Shown one piece after another: positions 17,296-26,635 of a stretch of DNA of 62,972 nucleotides. A program made the translations under genes and the position numbers. Within the stretch, counting starts at the first letter, position 1. Every line of letters starts with the position of its first letter. The notes below the pieces were generated by a model that did not search any database, was not told the origin of the DNA, and saw nothing but the letters and a program-made list of their open reading frames with translations. Source of the DNA: UBA10427 sp003500135 (GTDB taxonomy: Bacteria; Bacteroidota; Bacteroidia; Cytophagales; Cyclobacteriaceae); assembly GCA_963966275.1 (NCBI GenBank), contig CAWZYQ010000004.1, positions 1 through 62,972 on the forward strand. The letters run 5' to 3'.

Positions 17296-20200
17296 TTATC
17301 TCAACAGGTATATTTTCCCTACTCCGTTTTTAAAGGCTTTATCAGCGCTTGTACTACGTTTTTTAAGCGTCTCACCGCTCATCATTACCTTAACCCGGTA
17401 AAGGTATACACCATTGGCGAGCTGATCCCCGAATTCATCCCGGCCATCCCATGCATACTCTGTTTGATTGTGACCAATTCGAATTGGCCCCAACTCATCC
17501 ATAGTGATTTCCCGCACCACTTTTCCAGAAATAGTCATGATCTGAATAATGATGTCATCAGGTATTTGCGTACCGGTAAGTGTAAAAACAAATCTCGTGC
17601 TCGTACTAAAGGGGTTAGGGTAAGGAAAAAAATTGGTGATCTGTGATTCATTGATCACCTCAAAATTTACTTCATAAGGTTTCATGCCAGCCTCATTGCC
17701 GCTGGCATCTGTGGCCTGAACACGCAATAAATACCGACCATCTTCAAGTGAGCTCGGATTGTATAATACTTCAAAATCCTGATCCTCACCTGCGGGGGCC
17801 CAGCTCACTTCAGGAGCGGAAAAATTCACCCGGCTCAATTGACACTCTTCGCAATTTTTGCCAAACATGATCTCTACGCCCGTGGTGTCGTCTTTTACAA
17901 TTACTGTATTTTCATCTTTAAGCCTCACGGCAATTTGCGGCGTGGGTGATACAATGTCGCCATCTAATATCACCCGGCCATCCACTGTTACTTCAAGTAT
18001 CGGGTTGGTTTCGTCGGGGTTAACACGAAATAAATTGTTAAAGGTATTGATGTTGTTGTTGTATGATTGCTCAACTTGTTCCCTTGGATTGGCGAACACA
18101 GTAAAATCATTGTTTCCCGCGAGATCAAGGGTTGAAAAATTCAAAGTAAAACGTTGACTGGAAAAACTGTCCACCGCTGCAATTTTCGTACTGAGGCGCA
18201 TATTTTGCCTTGAACCTACATTAAAAATATCGTACTGAATTTTAACTGAGTCACTGTACGCCCAAGGACTCACATTATCAAAAAAAAAGTCGTAAGAGGG
18301 AATTTCACCTTCCTGATATTCCATTGTTGCTTCCGGTATTTCGTCGGCAGGATACAATATGCCTTCGGGAACTCCGTCATATATCACACGCCATTTTTTT
18401 AGTTGTGCCGGTGTAAACTCTTCCTGGTCTTCAGTGACGAAATTGAGCTTCAAATATGGATATTGGCTGGCATCAAGGCCACTCAGGTCTACATTTCCAT
18501 TGCCATATTCGCCAATTAGTGTCTGGTTTTGAGCCTCGTTTAGGCCATAGATCTGAAAAGTGGCTGTTTCGTTGCCACTCGAAGAAGTTGGCACAGAATT
18601 AAATGTTGTCGAATGCCAGTTACGGGCAGGACCAATGACTGGTGAACTGATGGTACCGCTAAACACATTGCCAGCCAGAACATCTGAAAAGCTCAATTCC
18701 TGTTGGTCCGCAGGGCTCTCCGCTGCTTTTATAATTGTTGCAGCGCCTGGAGAGGCGCCTTTTGTTCCCAGTGCAATGATGGGATCGCCATTCATCAAAG
18801 AAAGCAATTCGGTTGGTTCAATGCCTATAAGCTCCAGGCTATCTATGGTTGAGGTAGACCAGTTTTGATACGTCACTTCACCGATGGAAAACATTAATAC
18901 GAAGTCACCGTTTTTCACCTCAGAAATGTAGCGGTCTATACATTTATCACCGAAACAGCGTTCATTTTCAATCTCATTATTTACAAAATTATTGATCACT
19001 GTGGGTGTTTCACCGCAATGCCTTCTATCGAGTACGTCAATGGCATTGAATCGAAGGTTGAGGTATGGGGCTGTGGTCCCCCGGTCAAAAGCCACGAGGT
19101 TGATTGAATTATCCGTGCATAACCTTCCAGGAAATATATAGCTTTCACCCGCAATAATGAGTTGTACGTCATTCTGGCCGAATTCAGGATGATTGGCGCC
19201 AAAAGTCCGAATTTCAATGGGAGTGTTGAACGACTTAAATTGCCATGACTGCGTGTTCTCGTCGCGCTCAATTTCCACACTGTTGGACCATTTAAACTGA
19301 TCGAAGCCCGACATATTCCAGCCATCATTTACATCTGCTATAAAAGTAAATGAGGTTTCTATCCAATCGTCAATTTCACCTTCCCTCGGATTTGCATATT
19401 TACTTCTGAGGTAAAAAACAGCGGAATCAACAGAAGGTAGCTCAACTTCCCACCTGGCCAGCACATTTGCTGTTATGCTAGTCATTTGTTTAACAGGGCT
19501 GTTAAATTGGTCCGTAGTATCAAGCTCGATCTGGAAGTTCCTTTCTCCGGTAAAAATATCCAATGACTGAACCGTGATCTGAGGTGTACGGTCGTTAATA
19601 ATTGCTAACTGCCTTGGATATATGTTATTTGTGCCTCCCAATGGCAGGAAGTAGGTAAAAGAAGTTGAATTATTTGTCTCATTGAGCTCTTCAATACTGT
19701 TAAGTGGATCAAGAGAAATTGAAAACTCATTATTGCCATAACTCGCCAGACCCTCTGATGGTACTTCTATTTTTATCGTATCTTCATAATACAAGTTGGT
19801 GGTACTTACTGTATCCAATTCTATTGTTTCACCGTTGCTCAGCCTTCGGGTAACTAATATGCTCAAAGTATCATCGGAGGTCCTTCCATAGTTTTGCAGA
19901 ATAAGACCTAAATTGAATGTCTCGGAAAATGCATTCACGGGTTGACCGTCAACAGACTCAACAAATATATTTTCTTCGTTGATGGCAAAATCAGGTAATG
20001 GCGCCCCGAATACTTTTACTGCCGGATCTCCATTCAAGGCCATTTGTTGCATTTGAGATATGTCGAGGGGTGAGTCACCGTAGTTGTCGGAGTATGCCTG
20101 AACTGCTGCTTTATGAATATCTCCTATTCCTTTTTTAATGAGTGTTGTGTCTCCAAAACCCTTTAAATAAAACTCATCGGAATAATTTCGAAGCGTGGTG

Positions 20201-22323
20201 GAAATGCCTGTACCCGTATGGGCAATAAATGCAACAGCACCTTTGTTTGGAGTTGTTATCCAGTCTTCTCCCCAACCTCTTCCGGTAAAATACATGTCGC
20301 CCGAATTACAGCCATTTACCAGGAATGTGGTGTATCGCCCCTGGTTGTTGTAACCCTGACTTTCATCTGAAACAAATCCTATTTCTATATCAGTTCCAGA
20401 GGAAGAGCTGTGCCCGAAAAATGTTACCAACCCGGCGCCATCATTGATCAGGTCTGATATATTGATCAATTCAGTGCTGTTATTGGTTTTTTTACTGATG
20501 GTCGTTACTTTTCCACCCAGGTACGGGCCTTCAGCTATTTTTGCCAAATTGTTCACATAGAATCGGAATAATCCCTGTTCTGAACTTCCTCTTCCACCGC
20601 TTAAATGTACCAGGTTTTTCCGCCAGAGGTCATCAAAGGGCTGAGCGGCCATTTCTTTTACTTTATTTAAATAAGCCTCAACTTCACCAGCGGCATTGGC
20701 TGTTAATCTACCGGTGGGAATGTTTGGGGCATATTCCGATCCGTTGAGCTGACTTGAAAATATATAGTCGCTACCCGGGAAACCATAAGTTGGAACAAGG
20801 TCTTTGAAGGTCTGAGTGTCGAAATCCAATCTATGTGAGTTGTAATTGGGTGTAAGGCCTTTACCGATCAAAAACAGATATTGTGGATTTGCGCGATCGG
20901 TCAGGTCACGACAAAAGTTTTGAATGGCAAGAGGTGTGATTTCACCATAGCTATAATGGTTGTAGAGATTCTGTATATTCACTAATAAGGTATCAAAACT
21001 GCCACCTTCCGGTGTAGCTCTGAATTCCGCGTACGCCTTGACCGGGTCCTCATAGCTCTCTGTAGGTATTCGTAATGCAGGGTGTGAAATAATAATGTAT
21101 TCCTTGCCGGATAAATTGAGGTTGTCAAAATTCACCGGGGAGATTACAAAGCCTTTTTCATAGGCAGAGCTAAGCCAGAGTTCCCTTCCGGCAAGTGTTT
21201 CTGAAATAATGGCATTTATATCGTTGCCCGTTCTGTTGAAACCTATTTCGCGCACATTATTGGGGTTGGTGATATCGAATATTCTGGTTTGTGCCGGAAC
21301 ATTTGCGATTTCGATGTAAGACTTATTACCCGTATTGGGTTTAAGCCAGTATTTTTTCGCCGGTTTACCGGTATGATCAAAGTTTTCAGGAACCTCTAAT
21401 TCCACATAGGATACGGAAACAAAGTCAGCGCTCGAACCAACTCCGTTAACCCTTACTTCCACATATAATTCTCCTGCTGTACTTATGTCAGACCATTGTA
21501 TAATCTCATTGAGTTTATAGTTTCGGTGGTAGGCAAACTCGGCAGTGTGGATTAATCTTAAATTCGTCTGGCTGGGGCCTACCAGAATAGTAGCATTATG
21601 ATTGAGGTTGTTACGACCTGCAAGTAATATTTCTATCTCAGGATCCGGGCCTGTTCGGTTAACTTCAGTCAGGTTGCCAAAAGTGAATATCTGGTTGTTT
21701 CCTCTCCGGATACTACTTCCACTCCAGCCTTCACCATAGTCGTATTCCGAACGATAAATTTCAGCGCTCGTTTGCCCCAGGGGATAATGTAGACCTGGCG
21801 AGTAACTATTAGTCTGTAACTGAAGTTGTCGCTCCAGATGATATTCTTCTGCCGGAAGCCCAAATACATTATTTTCTTTGAAGAAGTCCATTCTTTTGCC
21901 GTCTGTACCATCGATAATGAAGGTTAGGAAATAAGCGCTGGAATCGGAAAACAAATTGTAATAACGGTGAGGTTGGGTATCCGGGGCCAGGTACAATGCA
22001 CTATCTAAGGTGCCATTGTTGCGTTCTCCATAGAAAAGAATGTAATCATCAGGGTCAAAAGAGGCGTCATTTTGACCGGCAACATGGATTGCCTGCTCCG
22101 TACCGCGAAAATAGATCTGAAGCCTTCTGGGATCAATTGTATTTACAGGAAATCCCACGTCGGCGAGATCATCATAGGTTAGCTCATATATTCCTGTTTC
22201 AGCCAGGGAAATTTTATAATAGGTTTTATTGAAATCAATCCATTCATTGCCAATAGGTTGAGCGGTCAGAGCGTTTAGGCTGGTAATTAAGATACCGATG
22301 GCTATGGATAATTTATTTTTCAT
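17296..22323 (-). CDS. porU: Type IX secretion system sortase PorU
   Basis: Surface protein of 1675 residues with a signal peptide (ends near ALTAQP). The central region is a peptidase C25 (gingipain-like) domain, with the catalytic His in VTFFGHSSSSG and Cys in FLVNGCNSGD. PorU removes the C-terminal signal of T9SS cargo and links the cargo to surface lipopolysaccharide. After several Ig-like regions the protein itself ends in a sorting-type domain (FPYPNPFS, then YAWDGRDEFGDQLANGVYLYR). It is the second gene of a porV-porU operon, 9 bp after porV. The length is long but within the range of Cytophagales PorU. Confidence 0.93.
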   Translation of the reverse strand: MKNKLSIAIGILITSLNALTAQPIGNEWIDFNKTYYKISLAETGIYELTYDDLADVGFPVNTIDPRRLQIYFRGTEQAIHVAGQNDASFDPDDYILFYGERNNGTLDSALYLAPDTQPHRYYNLFSDSSAYFLTFIIDGTDGKRMDFFKENNVFGLPAEEYHLERQLQLQTNSYSPGLHYPLGQTSAEIYRSEYDYGEGWSGSSIRRGNNQIFTFGNLTEVNRTGPDPEIEILLAGRNNLNHNATILVGPSQTNLRLIHTAEFAYHRNYKLNEIIQWSDISTAGELYVEVRVNGVGSSADFVSVSYVELEVPENFDHTGKPAKKYWLKPNTGNKSYIEIANVPAQTRIFDITNPNNVREIGFNRTGNDINAIISETLAGRELWLSSAYEKGFVISPVNFDNLNLSGKEYIIISHPALRIPTESYEDPVKAYAEFRATPEGGSFDTLLVNIQNLYNHYSYGEITPLAIQNFCRDLTDRANPQYLFLIGKGLTPNYNSHRLDFDTQTFKDLVPTYGFPGSDYIFSSQLNGSEYAPNIPTGRLTANAAGEVEAYLNKVKEMAAQPFDDLWRKNLVHLSGGRGSSEQGLFRFYVNNLAKIAEGPYLGGKVTTISKKTNNSTELINISDLINDGAGLVTFFGHSSSSGTDIEIGFVSDESQGYNNQGRYTTFLVNGCNSGDMYFTGRGWGEDWITTPNKGAVAFIAHTGTGISTTLRNYSDEFYLKGFGDTTLIKKGIGDIHKAAVQAYSDNYGDSPLDISQMQQMALNGDPAVKVFGAPLPDFAINEENIFVESVDGQPVNAFSETFNLGLILQNYGRTSDDTLSILVTRRLSNGETIELDTVSTTNLYYEDTIKIEVPSEGLASYGNNEFSISLDPLNSIEELNETNNSTSFTYFLPLGGTNNIYPRQLAIINDRTPQITVQSLDIFTGERNFQIELDTTDQFNSPVKQMTSITANVLARWEVELPSVDSAVFYLRSKYANPREGEIDDWIETSFTFIADVNDGWNMSGFDQFKWSNSVEIERDENTQSWQFKSFNTPIEIRTFGANHPEFGQNDVQLIIAGESYIFPGRLCTDNSINLVAFDRGTTAPYLNLRFNAIDVLDRRHCGETPTVINNFVNNEIENERCFGDKCIDRYISEVKNGDFVLMFSIGEVTYQNWSTSTIDSLELIGIEPTELLSLMNGDPIIALGTKGASPGAATIIKAAESPADQQELSFSDVLAGNVFSGTISSPVIGPARNWHSTTFNSVPTSSSGNETATFQIYGLNEAQNQTLIGEYGNGNVDLSGLDASQYPYLKLNFVTEDQEEFTPAQLKKWRVIYDGVPEGILYPADEIPEATMEYQEGEIPSYDFFFDNVSPWAYSDSVKIQYDIFNVGSRQNMRLSTKIAAVDSFSSQRFTLNFSTLDLAGNNDFTVFANPREQVEQSYNNNINTFNNLFRVNPDETNPILEVTVDGRVILDGDIVSPTPQIAVRLKDENTVIVKDDTTGVEIMFGKNCEECQLSRVNFSAPEVSWAPAGEDQDFEVLYNPSSLEDGRYLLRVQATDASGNEAGMKPYEVNFEVINESQITNFFPYPNPFSTSTRFVFTLTGTQIPDDIIIQIMTISGKVVREITMDELGPIRIGHNQTEYAWDGRDEFGDQLANGVYLYRVKVMMSGETLKKRSTSADKAFKNGVGKIYLLR

Positions 22324-22332
22324 ACTTACCTT

Positions 22333-23409
22333 TTAGTTAAAACCCAGGTTGATAGAAAATATATGCGAATACAACGATTCTGAAAGTTCCCCTACATTGG
22401 TCAGCGCATAATCTATCCTGACGTTTTTAAATGCTACTCCGATACCGAAATTAGGTTGCATGGTCATTTCAGTTCCTCCACCCAGTTTTTTGATTTCCTG
22501 AAAATCCCCTAGTCCGAATCGTACAAAACCTTTTTCAAGATAGTCAAGTTCAAGGCCAAAAGAAGGGTCTACACTGGCAAAATCAGAAGGGAGCAAAGTG
22601 TTTCTTTTACCGTCAAATGTCAAAATTGCGTCCATTGCTAATAGTACACCATATTTCTCGGCGAATCTCCAGCTTTTTGATACCCCCAAAATTGTTTTTG
22701 GTAGCGTCAGTTCTATACTGGTTTCGGGAATTACATTATCTGTTTGGGCATAAATATCGGCCAGTAAAGATGAATTATGCGTCCATACGTTAAAGGTGCC
22801 GCTTACATCGCGAAGCATTAAGGCAAAATTCCAGCCATTTGTCTTATAAATGGCTGAAACGTCAAGGCCGAATCCCCAGGCATTGGCAAAATTTCCAACA
22901 TTGCGATAAATGACTTTTATATTCCCTCCCAACCTTAATTTGGGTATGGAAGGTATTTTTCGTGCATAACTGATAAAAAAGGCATAATCTGCCGCTGAGA
23001 AAAACCTGATGTTATCGTAATTTAATGCTCCGTTGGCATCATATAAAAAACGAGTATCCGGAATATCATCTACTCCCATTCTAACCAGGCTGATGCCAAG
23101 ATGAGAGTTGCTGTCAATTGGTGTGGCAAATCCGGCATAATCATAATTGGCAATACCGCCAAACCATGAAGCGTGCATAAGTGAAGCCGCATATTTCTCC
23201 TCAATGTCAAGAAGACCTGCAGGGTTCCAGTACGTTGAGCTTACTCCATTGGAGATGGAGGTCATTGCATGCCCCATTCCAAAAGCTCGAGCTCCTACTC
23301 CAATCGCAAGAAACTCATTGCTGTATTTCGGGGTTCTGATTTGCGCCCTGGCAAAAGGACCCTGAAAGGCTGTAGAGATGATGAAAAAAATTAGCAGACT
23401 CCGAATCAT
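22333..23409 (-). CDS. porV: Type IX secretion system outer-membrane protein PorV
   Basis: Outer-membrane beta barrel of 358 residues with a signal peptide ending near ARAQI. The segment EFLAIGVGARAFGMGHA followed by STYWNPAGLL is characteristic of PorV (LptO) of the FadL-like group. PorV collects cargo from the translocon SprA/Sov and passes it to PorU. It lies directly upstream of porU. A -7-like box sits only 5 bp before the ATG (see the promoter entry). Confidence 0.93.
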   Translation of the reverse strand: MIRSLLIFFIISTAFQGPFARAQIRTPKYSNEFLAIGVGARAFGMGHAMTSISNGVSSTYWNPAGLLDIEEKYAASLMHASWFGGIANYDYAGFATPIDSNSHLGISLVRMGVDDIPDTRFLYDANGALNYDNIRFFSAADYAFFISYARKIPSIPKLRLGGNIKVIYRNVGNFANAWGFGLDVSAIYKTNGWNFALMLRDVSGTFNVWTHNSSLLADIYAQTDNVIPETSIELTLPKTILGVSKSWRFAEKYGVLLAMDAILTFDGKRNTLLPSDFASVDPSFGLELDYLEKGFVRFGLGDFQEIKKLGGGTEMTMQPNFGIGVAFKNVRIDYALTNVGELSESLYSHIFSINLGFN

Positions 23410-23413
23410 TGTT

Positions 23414-23421
23414 CAAAGATA
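23414..23421 (-). promoter_or_regulatory. Possible -7 box very close to the porV start
   Basis: The minus strand reads TATCTTTG, an exact TAnnTTTG match, ending 4-5 bp before the porV ATG. If used, the transcript would start at or near the ATG (leaderless). It may also be chance in AT-rich DNA. Confidence 0.3.
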
Positions 23422-23572
23422 TAAATACGGCACGTTTCCTTTAGCACAGTTTGACAGATAATGACCGAAAAAAGGGTGAGGTTCGTCGATTTTTTAGCAT
23501 TTAATATAACATAAATAAGAAAAAATATCAAATAAAAAAGAAAATGACTATACAAGCTAATTTTTATCAAAT

Positions 23573-23595
23573 AGTACTATGCTATGCAAGGTACT
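23573..23595 (+). promoter_or_regulatory. Dyad-symmetric candidate operator for the PadR regulator
   Basis: A 23-bp imperfect palindrome of the form AGTAC-nn-TGC-nnn-GCA-nn-GTACT, with 16 of 23 positions symmetric, 31 bp before the padR-type ATG. Position and symmetry suggest an autoregulatory PadR operator; the assignment is inference. Confidence 0.5.
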
Positions 23596-23626
23596 TTTCC
23601 GTATATAGAAATGTAAAGGAAAGAAT

Positions 23627-23971
23627 ATGGTTATGAAAGTTGAAAATACACAGGTGCAGATGCGCAAAGGAATACTTGAATTTTGTATACTGCACATCAT
23701 ATCGAGAGGTGAGGTTTACGCCTCTGATATGTTGGAAGAATTGACATCAGCCAAGATTATGGTGGTGGAAGGCACCTTGTATCCATTACTCACCCGGCTA
23801 AGAAAGGCCGGTCTTCTCGAGTACAAATGGGTAGAGTCATCTTCCGGTCCGCCGCGTAAATATTATACGCTTACCGAAGAAGGCAAGAAATTTTTGGAAA
23901 AACTGGATTCAACATGGGAAGAGCTCATGTCATCTACCAATCAGATCATCAAAAACAAGTCGAAAGAATAA
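23627..23971 (+). CDS. PadR family transcriptional regulator
   Basis: Winged-helix regulator of 114 residues. The motif VEGTLYPLLTRLRKAGLLEYKW and SSGPPRKYYTLTEEGKKFL are PadR signatures, including the wing with the SGPPRKYY turn. PadR proteins usually repress an adjacent membrane or efflux gene. The start is the ATG at 23627 (another ATG two codons later is possible). The PspC/GIN protein follows after 12 bp, so the two are one operon, as is common in Bacteroidota. A dyad site upstream is a likely operator. Confidence 0.93.
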   Translation: MVMKVENTQVQMRKGILEFCILHIISRGEVYASDMLEELTSAKIMVVEGTLYPLLTRLRKAGLLEYKWVESSSGPPRKYYTLTEEGKKFLEKLDSTWEELMSSTNQIIKNKSKE

Positions 23972-23983
23972 TATTTTTCAACC

Positions 23984-26449
23984 ATGAAAAAGAATATAAG
24001 CATAAATATCAGTGGTATCATATTTCATATCGAAGAAGATGGTTATGATCAACTGAAACAATATCTGGAGTCAATCAATCGTTATTTTTCTTCTTTTGAT
24101 GACAGCCTGGAAATCATTGCTGACATAGAAGGCCGCATTGCCGAAATATTTCTTAAAGAACTTAAAGATGGCAAGCAGGTCATCACAAAGGAAGATGTTG
24201 AAAAGTTGATTGCCACGATGGGTAGCATTGAGGACTTTCAGGCAGCTGAAGAGGAGTCGTCATACATCATCGAATCGACAGAAAAAGAAAAGAAGGAAGA
24301 ACGTTCTGATCAAAAAGAAGGACCAAAGGAGGAGTATGCCTTTAGCAGAAAGCTCTACCGAGACAACCGGCGCAAGATTTTAGGAGGAGTTTTAGCGGGT
24401 ATTGCTCACTATTTCAATGTTGATCCGCTTTGGATCCGTCTGTTCTATTTATTACTGTTCTTTGGAATATCCATCTTACCATCAATCGGTGGCTTTTTGT
24501 TCATAGCATACATTGTTATGTGGATCATTATTCCGGGAAGTGATGAGTTGGAAGAGACCAGGAAGATCAAAAAAATGTACCGAGACCCCGATCATAAGGT
24601 TTTGGGTGGTGTTTGTAGTGGTGCAGCAGCGTATTTTGGAATAGATGTAGTAATTTTTCGTCTATTGTTCTTTATCAGTATTTTCCTGGGCGGAACCGGG
24701 CTTATTTTGTACATCATACTTTGGATAATACTACCTGAAGCACGCACAATAACCGATCGCCTGGAAATGCAGGGGGAACCACTAACCCTGAAAAATATTG
24801 AAGCGGGGATCAAAAAGAGCCTGAACATCAAGGAAGATGAGGAAAATGTATTCGTAAAGATACTTTTATTTCCATTCAGGTTAATTGCTTCATTAATTGA
24901 TTTTCTATCCAAATCGTCAGGTCCTCTTCTTCGGTTTCTAGGTGAAGTGGCAAGGGTACTGGCAGGTCTGATTTTGTTACTAACTGGAATAATACTCATA
25001 ATTGCATTGGTCATAACAATGGGGGTTTTACTGGGTGTCATCACCAACTATGGGTGGTTACAAGTTGACAATCTCCCGGTCGAAATACTTAGCTACGACA
25101 TTGGAATTTTAAGTGGTATTGCACTATTCCTGGCGCTGTTTATTCCGTTTCTGGGTTTGTCTGTTGCAGGAGCTGCCGTATTGATGAAAAGAAGTCTGGT
25201 CAATCCAACCGCCGGATGGTCAATGCTTGGCCTTTGGTTTATCAGTATCATCATTCTGAGTTTTGTAATACCTTCAAAGATCCACGATTTTAATATGGAA
25301 GGCCAGTTCAAGAAAGAAGATACCTGGAATCTTCAGGACAAGGTGCTTGTACTGGATTACGAAGAGGCGCCGGGAATACACAATCTCGACTACGATCAGG
25401 TCGAATTGAATATTCGCAGCCATTATGACTCGTCGGTCAGGCTGGTCCAGTATTACGTGGCGCGTGGTGGTGATCGAACTGAGGCAATAGAAAATGCAAA
25501 AGGGATCGAATACAATGTTTCCTTGCAGGATAGCACCCTTACTTTCGATTCAGATTTCAGTTTGGGCGAAGAAGTGCCTTTCCGAATGCAAAAAGTCGAA
25601 TTGGTGCTGTATTTGCCTCTTGGTCAACAATTTGTAATGGATGACCAGTTAAAATGGTTATTTGGAAGGTTTATGTATCGCAATGGATACAGTAATTACG
25701 ACATTGAAAATAATGTTTGGGAATTTGATCAGGATGGGCTGCACTGTGTAACGTGCCCTGAAGAGCCAGAAGATTTCTTTGAAGAAGAAACTGATCGTAA
25801 AGAACCATTCGATAAATCCGATATTCGCGGTTACTTCAAAATGTATGAAAACTTAGATAGTTTCTCCTCAGTCCAGCTTAGAGGAAGCTTTGAAGTGTAT
25901 ATCCAGGAAGATAATACTTATGAAGTAATTGTGAATGGTGAAGAAGACCTGGTCAAGGAAATCGAAATAGATGAAAATGCAGGTGTGCTTTACCTGGAAA
26001 ATGATAAAGATATCGAACGCCATAAAATTAAAATATACTTGTCAATGCCCGAACTAAAATCAATTGATATTGAGGCCAGGTCGACTGCATTTGTCGAAGG
26101 GTTTTCCGAAAATAAAGTCGATATACAAATAGATGACGGAGGTTCGGCAGAAATGAACATTGATGCAAGGTATCTGTCTGTAGAATTAAGCGATGCATCA
26201 AAATTAATACTCGAAGGGGATGGCAAGCGTATCGATGCCAATATAAGCGGCGCTTCTCGTCTGATGGCATTTGAATATGAGGTTGATAAAATCGTAATCG
26301 CTATAAGAACAAATTCCTCTGCCAGATTAAATGCCGATGAGAATATCACGGTCAATGTTTCTGATAATAGCCTGGTTAGGTATAAAGGTGATGCAGTAGT
26401 TGAAATCGAAAACAAAACCGATAACAGCAAAGTGACCAGGGAGAAATAA
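23984..26449 (+). CDS. Double PspC-domain membrane protein with head-GIN (DUF2807) domain
   Basis: Inner-membrane protein of 821 residues. A charged N-terminal domain (1-110) is followed by two PspC domains: LYRDNRRKILGGVLAGIAHYF (about 120-180) and MYRDPDHKVLGGVCSGAAAYF (about 198-255), each with a hydrophobic helix pair ending in WIIIPG or WIILPE. Further membrane segments lie at about 325-425. The C-terminal part (about 615-800), starting near FSSVQLRGSFEVYIQ, is a repetitive beta-solenoid of the DUF2807 type. PspC domains sense envelope stress in the phage-shock response, and the GIN domain probably lies in the periplasm. It is co-transcribed with the PadR gene and followed by a terminator. 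Confidence 0.88.
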   Translation: MKKNISINISGIIFHIEEDGYDQLKQYLESINRYFSSFDDSLEIIADIEGRIAEIFLKELKDGKQVITKEDVEKLIATMGSIEDFQAAEEESSYIIESTEKEKKEERSDQKEGPKEEYAFSRKLYRDNRRKILGGVLAGIAHYFNVDPLWIRLFYLLLFFGISILPSIGGFLFIAYIVMWIIIPGSDELEETRKIKKMYRDPDHKVLGGVCSGAAAYFGIDVVIFRLLFFISIFLGGTGLILYIILWIILPEARTITDRLEMQGEPLTLKNIEAGIKKSLNIKEDEENVFVKILLFPFRLIASLIDFLSKSSGPLLRFLGEVARVLAGLILLLTGIILIIALVITMGVLLGVITNYGWLQVDNLPVEILSYDIGILSGIALFLALFIPFLGLSVAGAAVLMKRSLVNPTAGWSMLGLWFISIIILSFVIPSKIHDFNMEGQFKKEDTWNLQDKVLVLDYEEAPGIHNLDYDQVELNIRSHYDSSVRLVQYYVARGGDRTEAIENAKGIEYNVSLQDSTLTFDSDFSLGEEVPFRMQKVELVLYLPLGQQFVMDDQLKWLFGRFMYRNGYSNYDIENNVWEFDQDGLHCVTCPEEPEDFFEEETDRKEPFDKSDIRGYFKMYENLDSFSSVQLRGSFEVYIQEDNTYEVIVNGEEDLVKEIEIDENAGVLYLENDKDIERHKIKIYLSMPELKSIDIEARSTAFVEGFSENKVDIQIDDGGSAEMNIDARYLSVELSDASKLILEGDGKRIDANISGASRLMAFEYEVDKIVIAIRTNSSARLNADENITVNVSDNSLVRYKGDAVVEIENKTDNSKVTREK

Positions 26450-26469
26450 AAAATTAAATCAATTCAATG

Positions 26470-26502
26470 AAAAAAGCGATTTCCAACTGGAATCGCTTTT
26501 TT
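26470..26502 (+). terminator. Intrinsic terminator after the PadR-PspC operon
   Basis: AAGCGATT and CCA pair with TGG and AATCGCTT around a short loop (one bulged T), with A6 before and T6 after. It lies about 20 bp after the PspC stop codon. Confidence 0.85.
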
Positions 26503-26580
26503 AATGCCTCGGAATTATTCAAACAAATTCAAAAATTGAAAAAACATGAATTGATCTCTTTAATTAAACGATAAATTTCT

Positions 26581-26617
26581 CGAAATTACATTTCGTTTCA
26601 AGTGTTTACAAAACACT
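26581..26617 (+). promoter_or_regulatory. Two tandem palindromes upstream of the export operon
   Basis: CGAAAT-TAC-ATTTCG (26581-26595) and AGTGTTT-ACA-AAACACT (26601-26617) are both perfect inverted repeats with 3-bp spacers. Their centres are 21 bp apart (two helical turns), and the second ends 18 bp before the adaptor ATG. The position suggests an operator pair; the binding protein is unknown. Confidence 0.45.
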
Positions 26618-26635
26618 ATCATCGAGTGAGGTATT

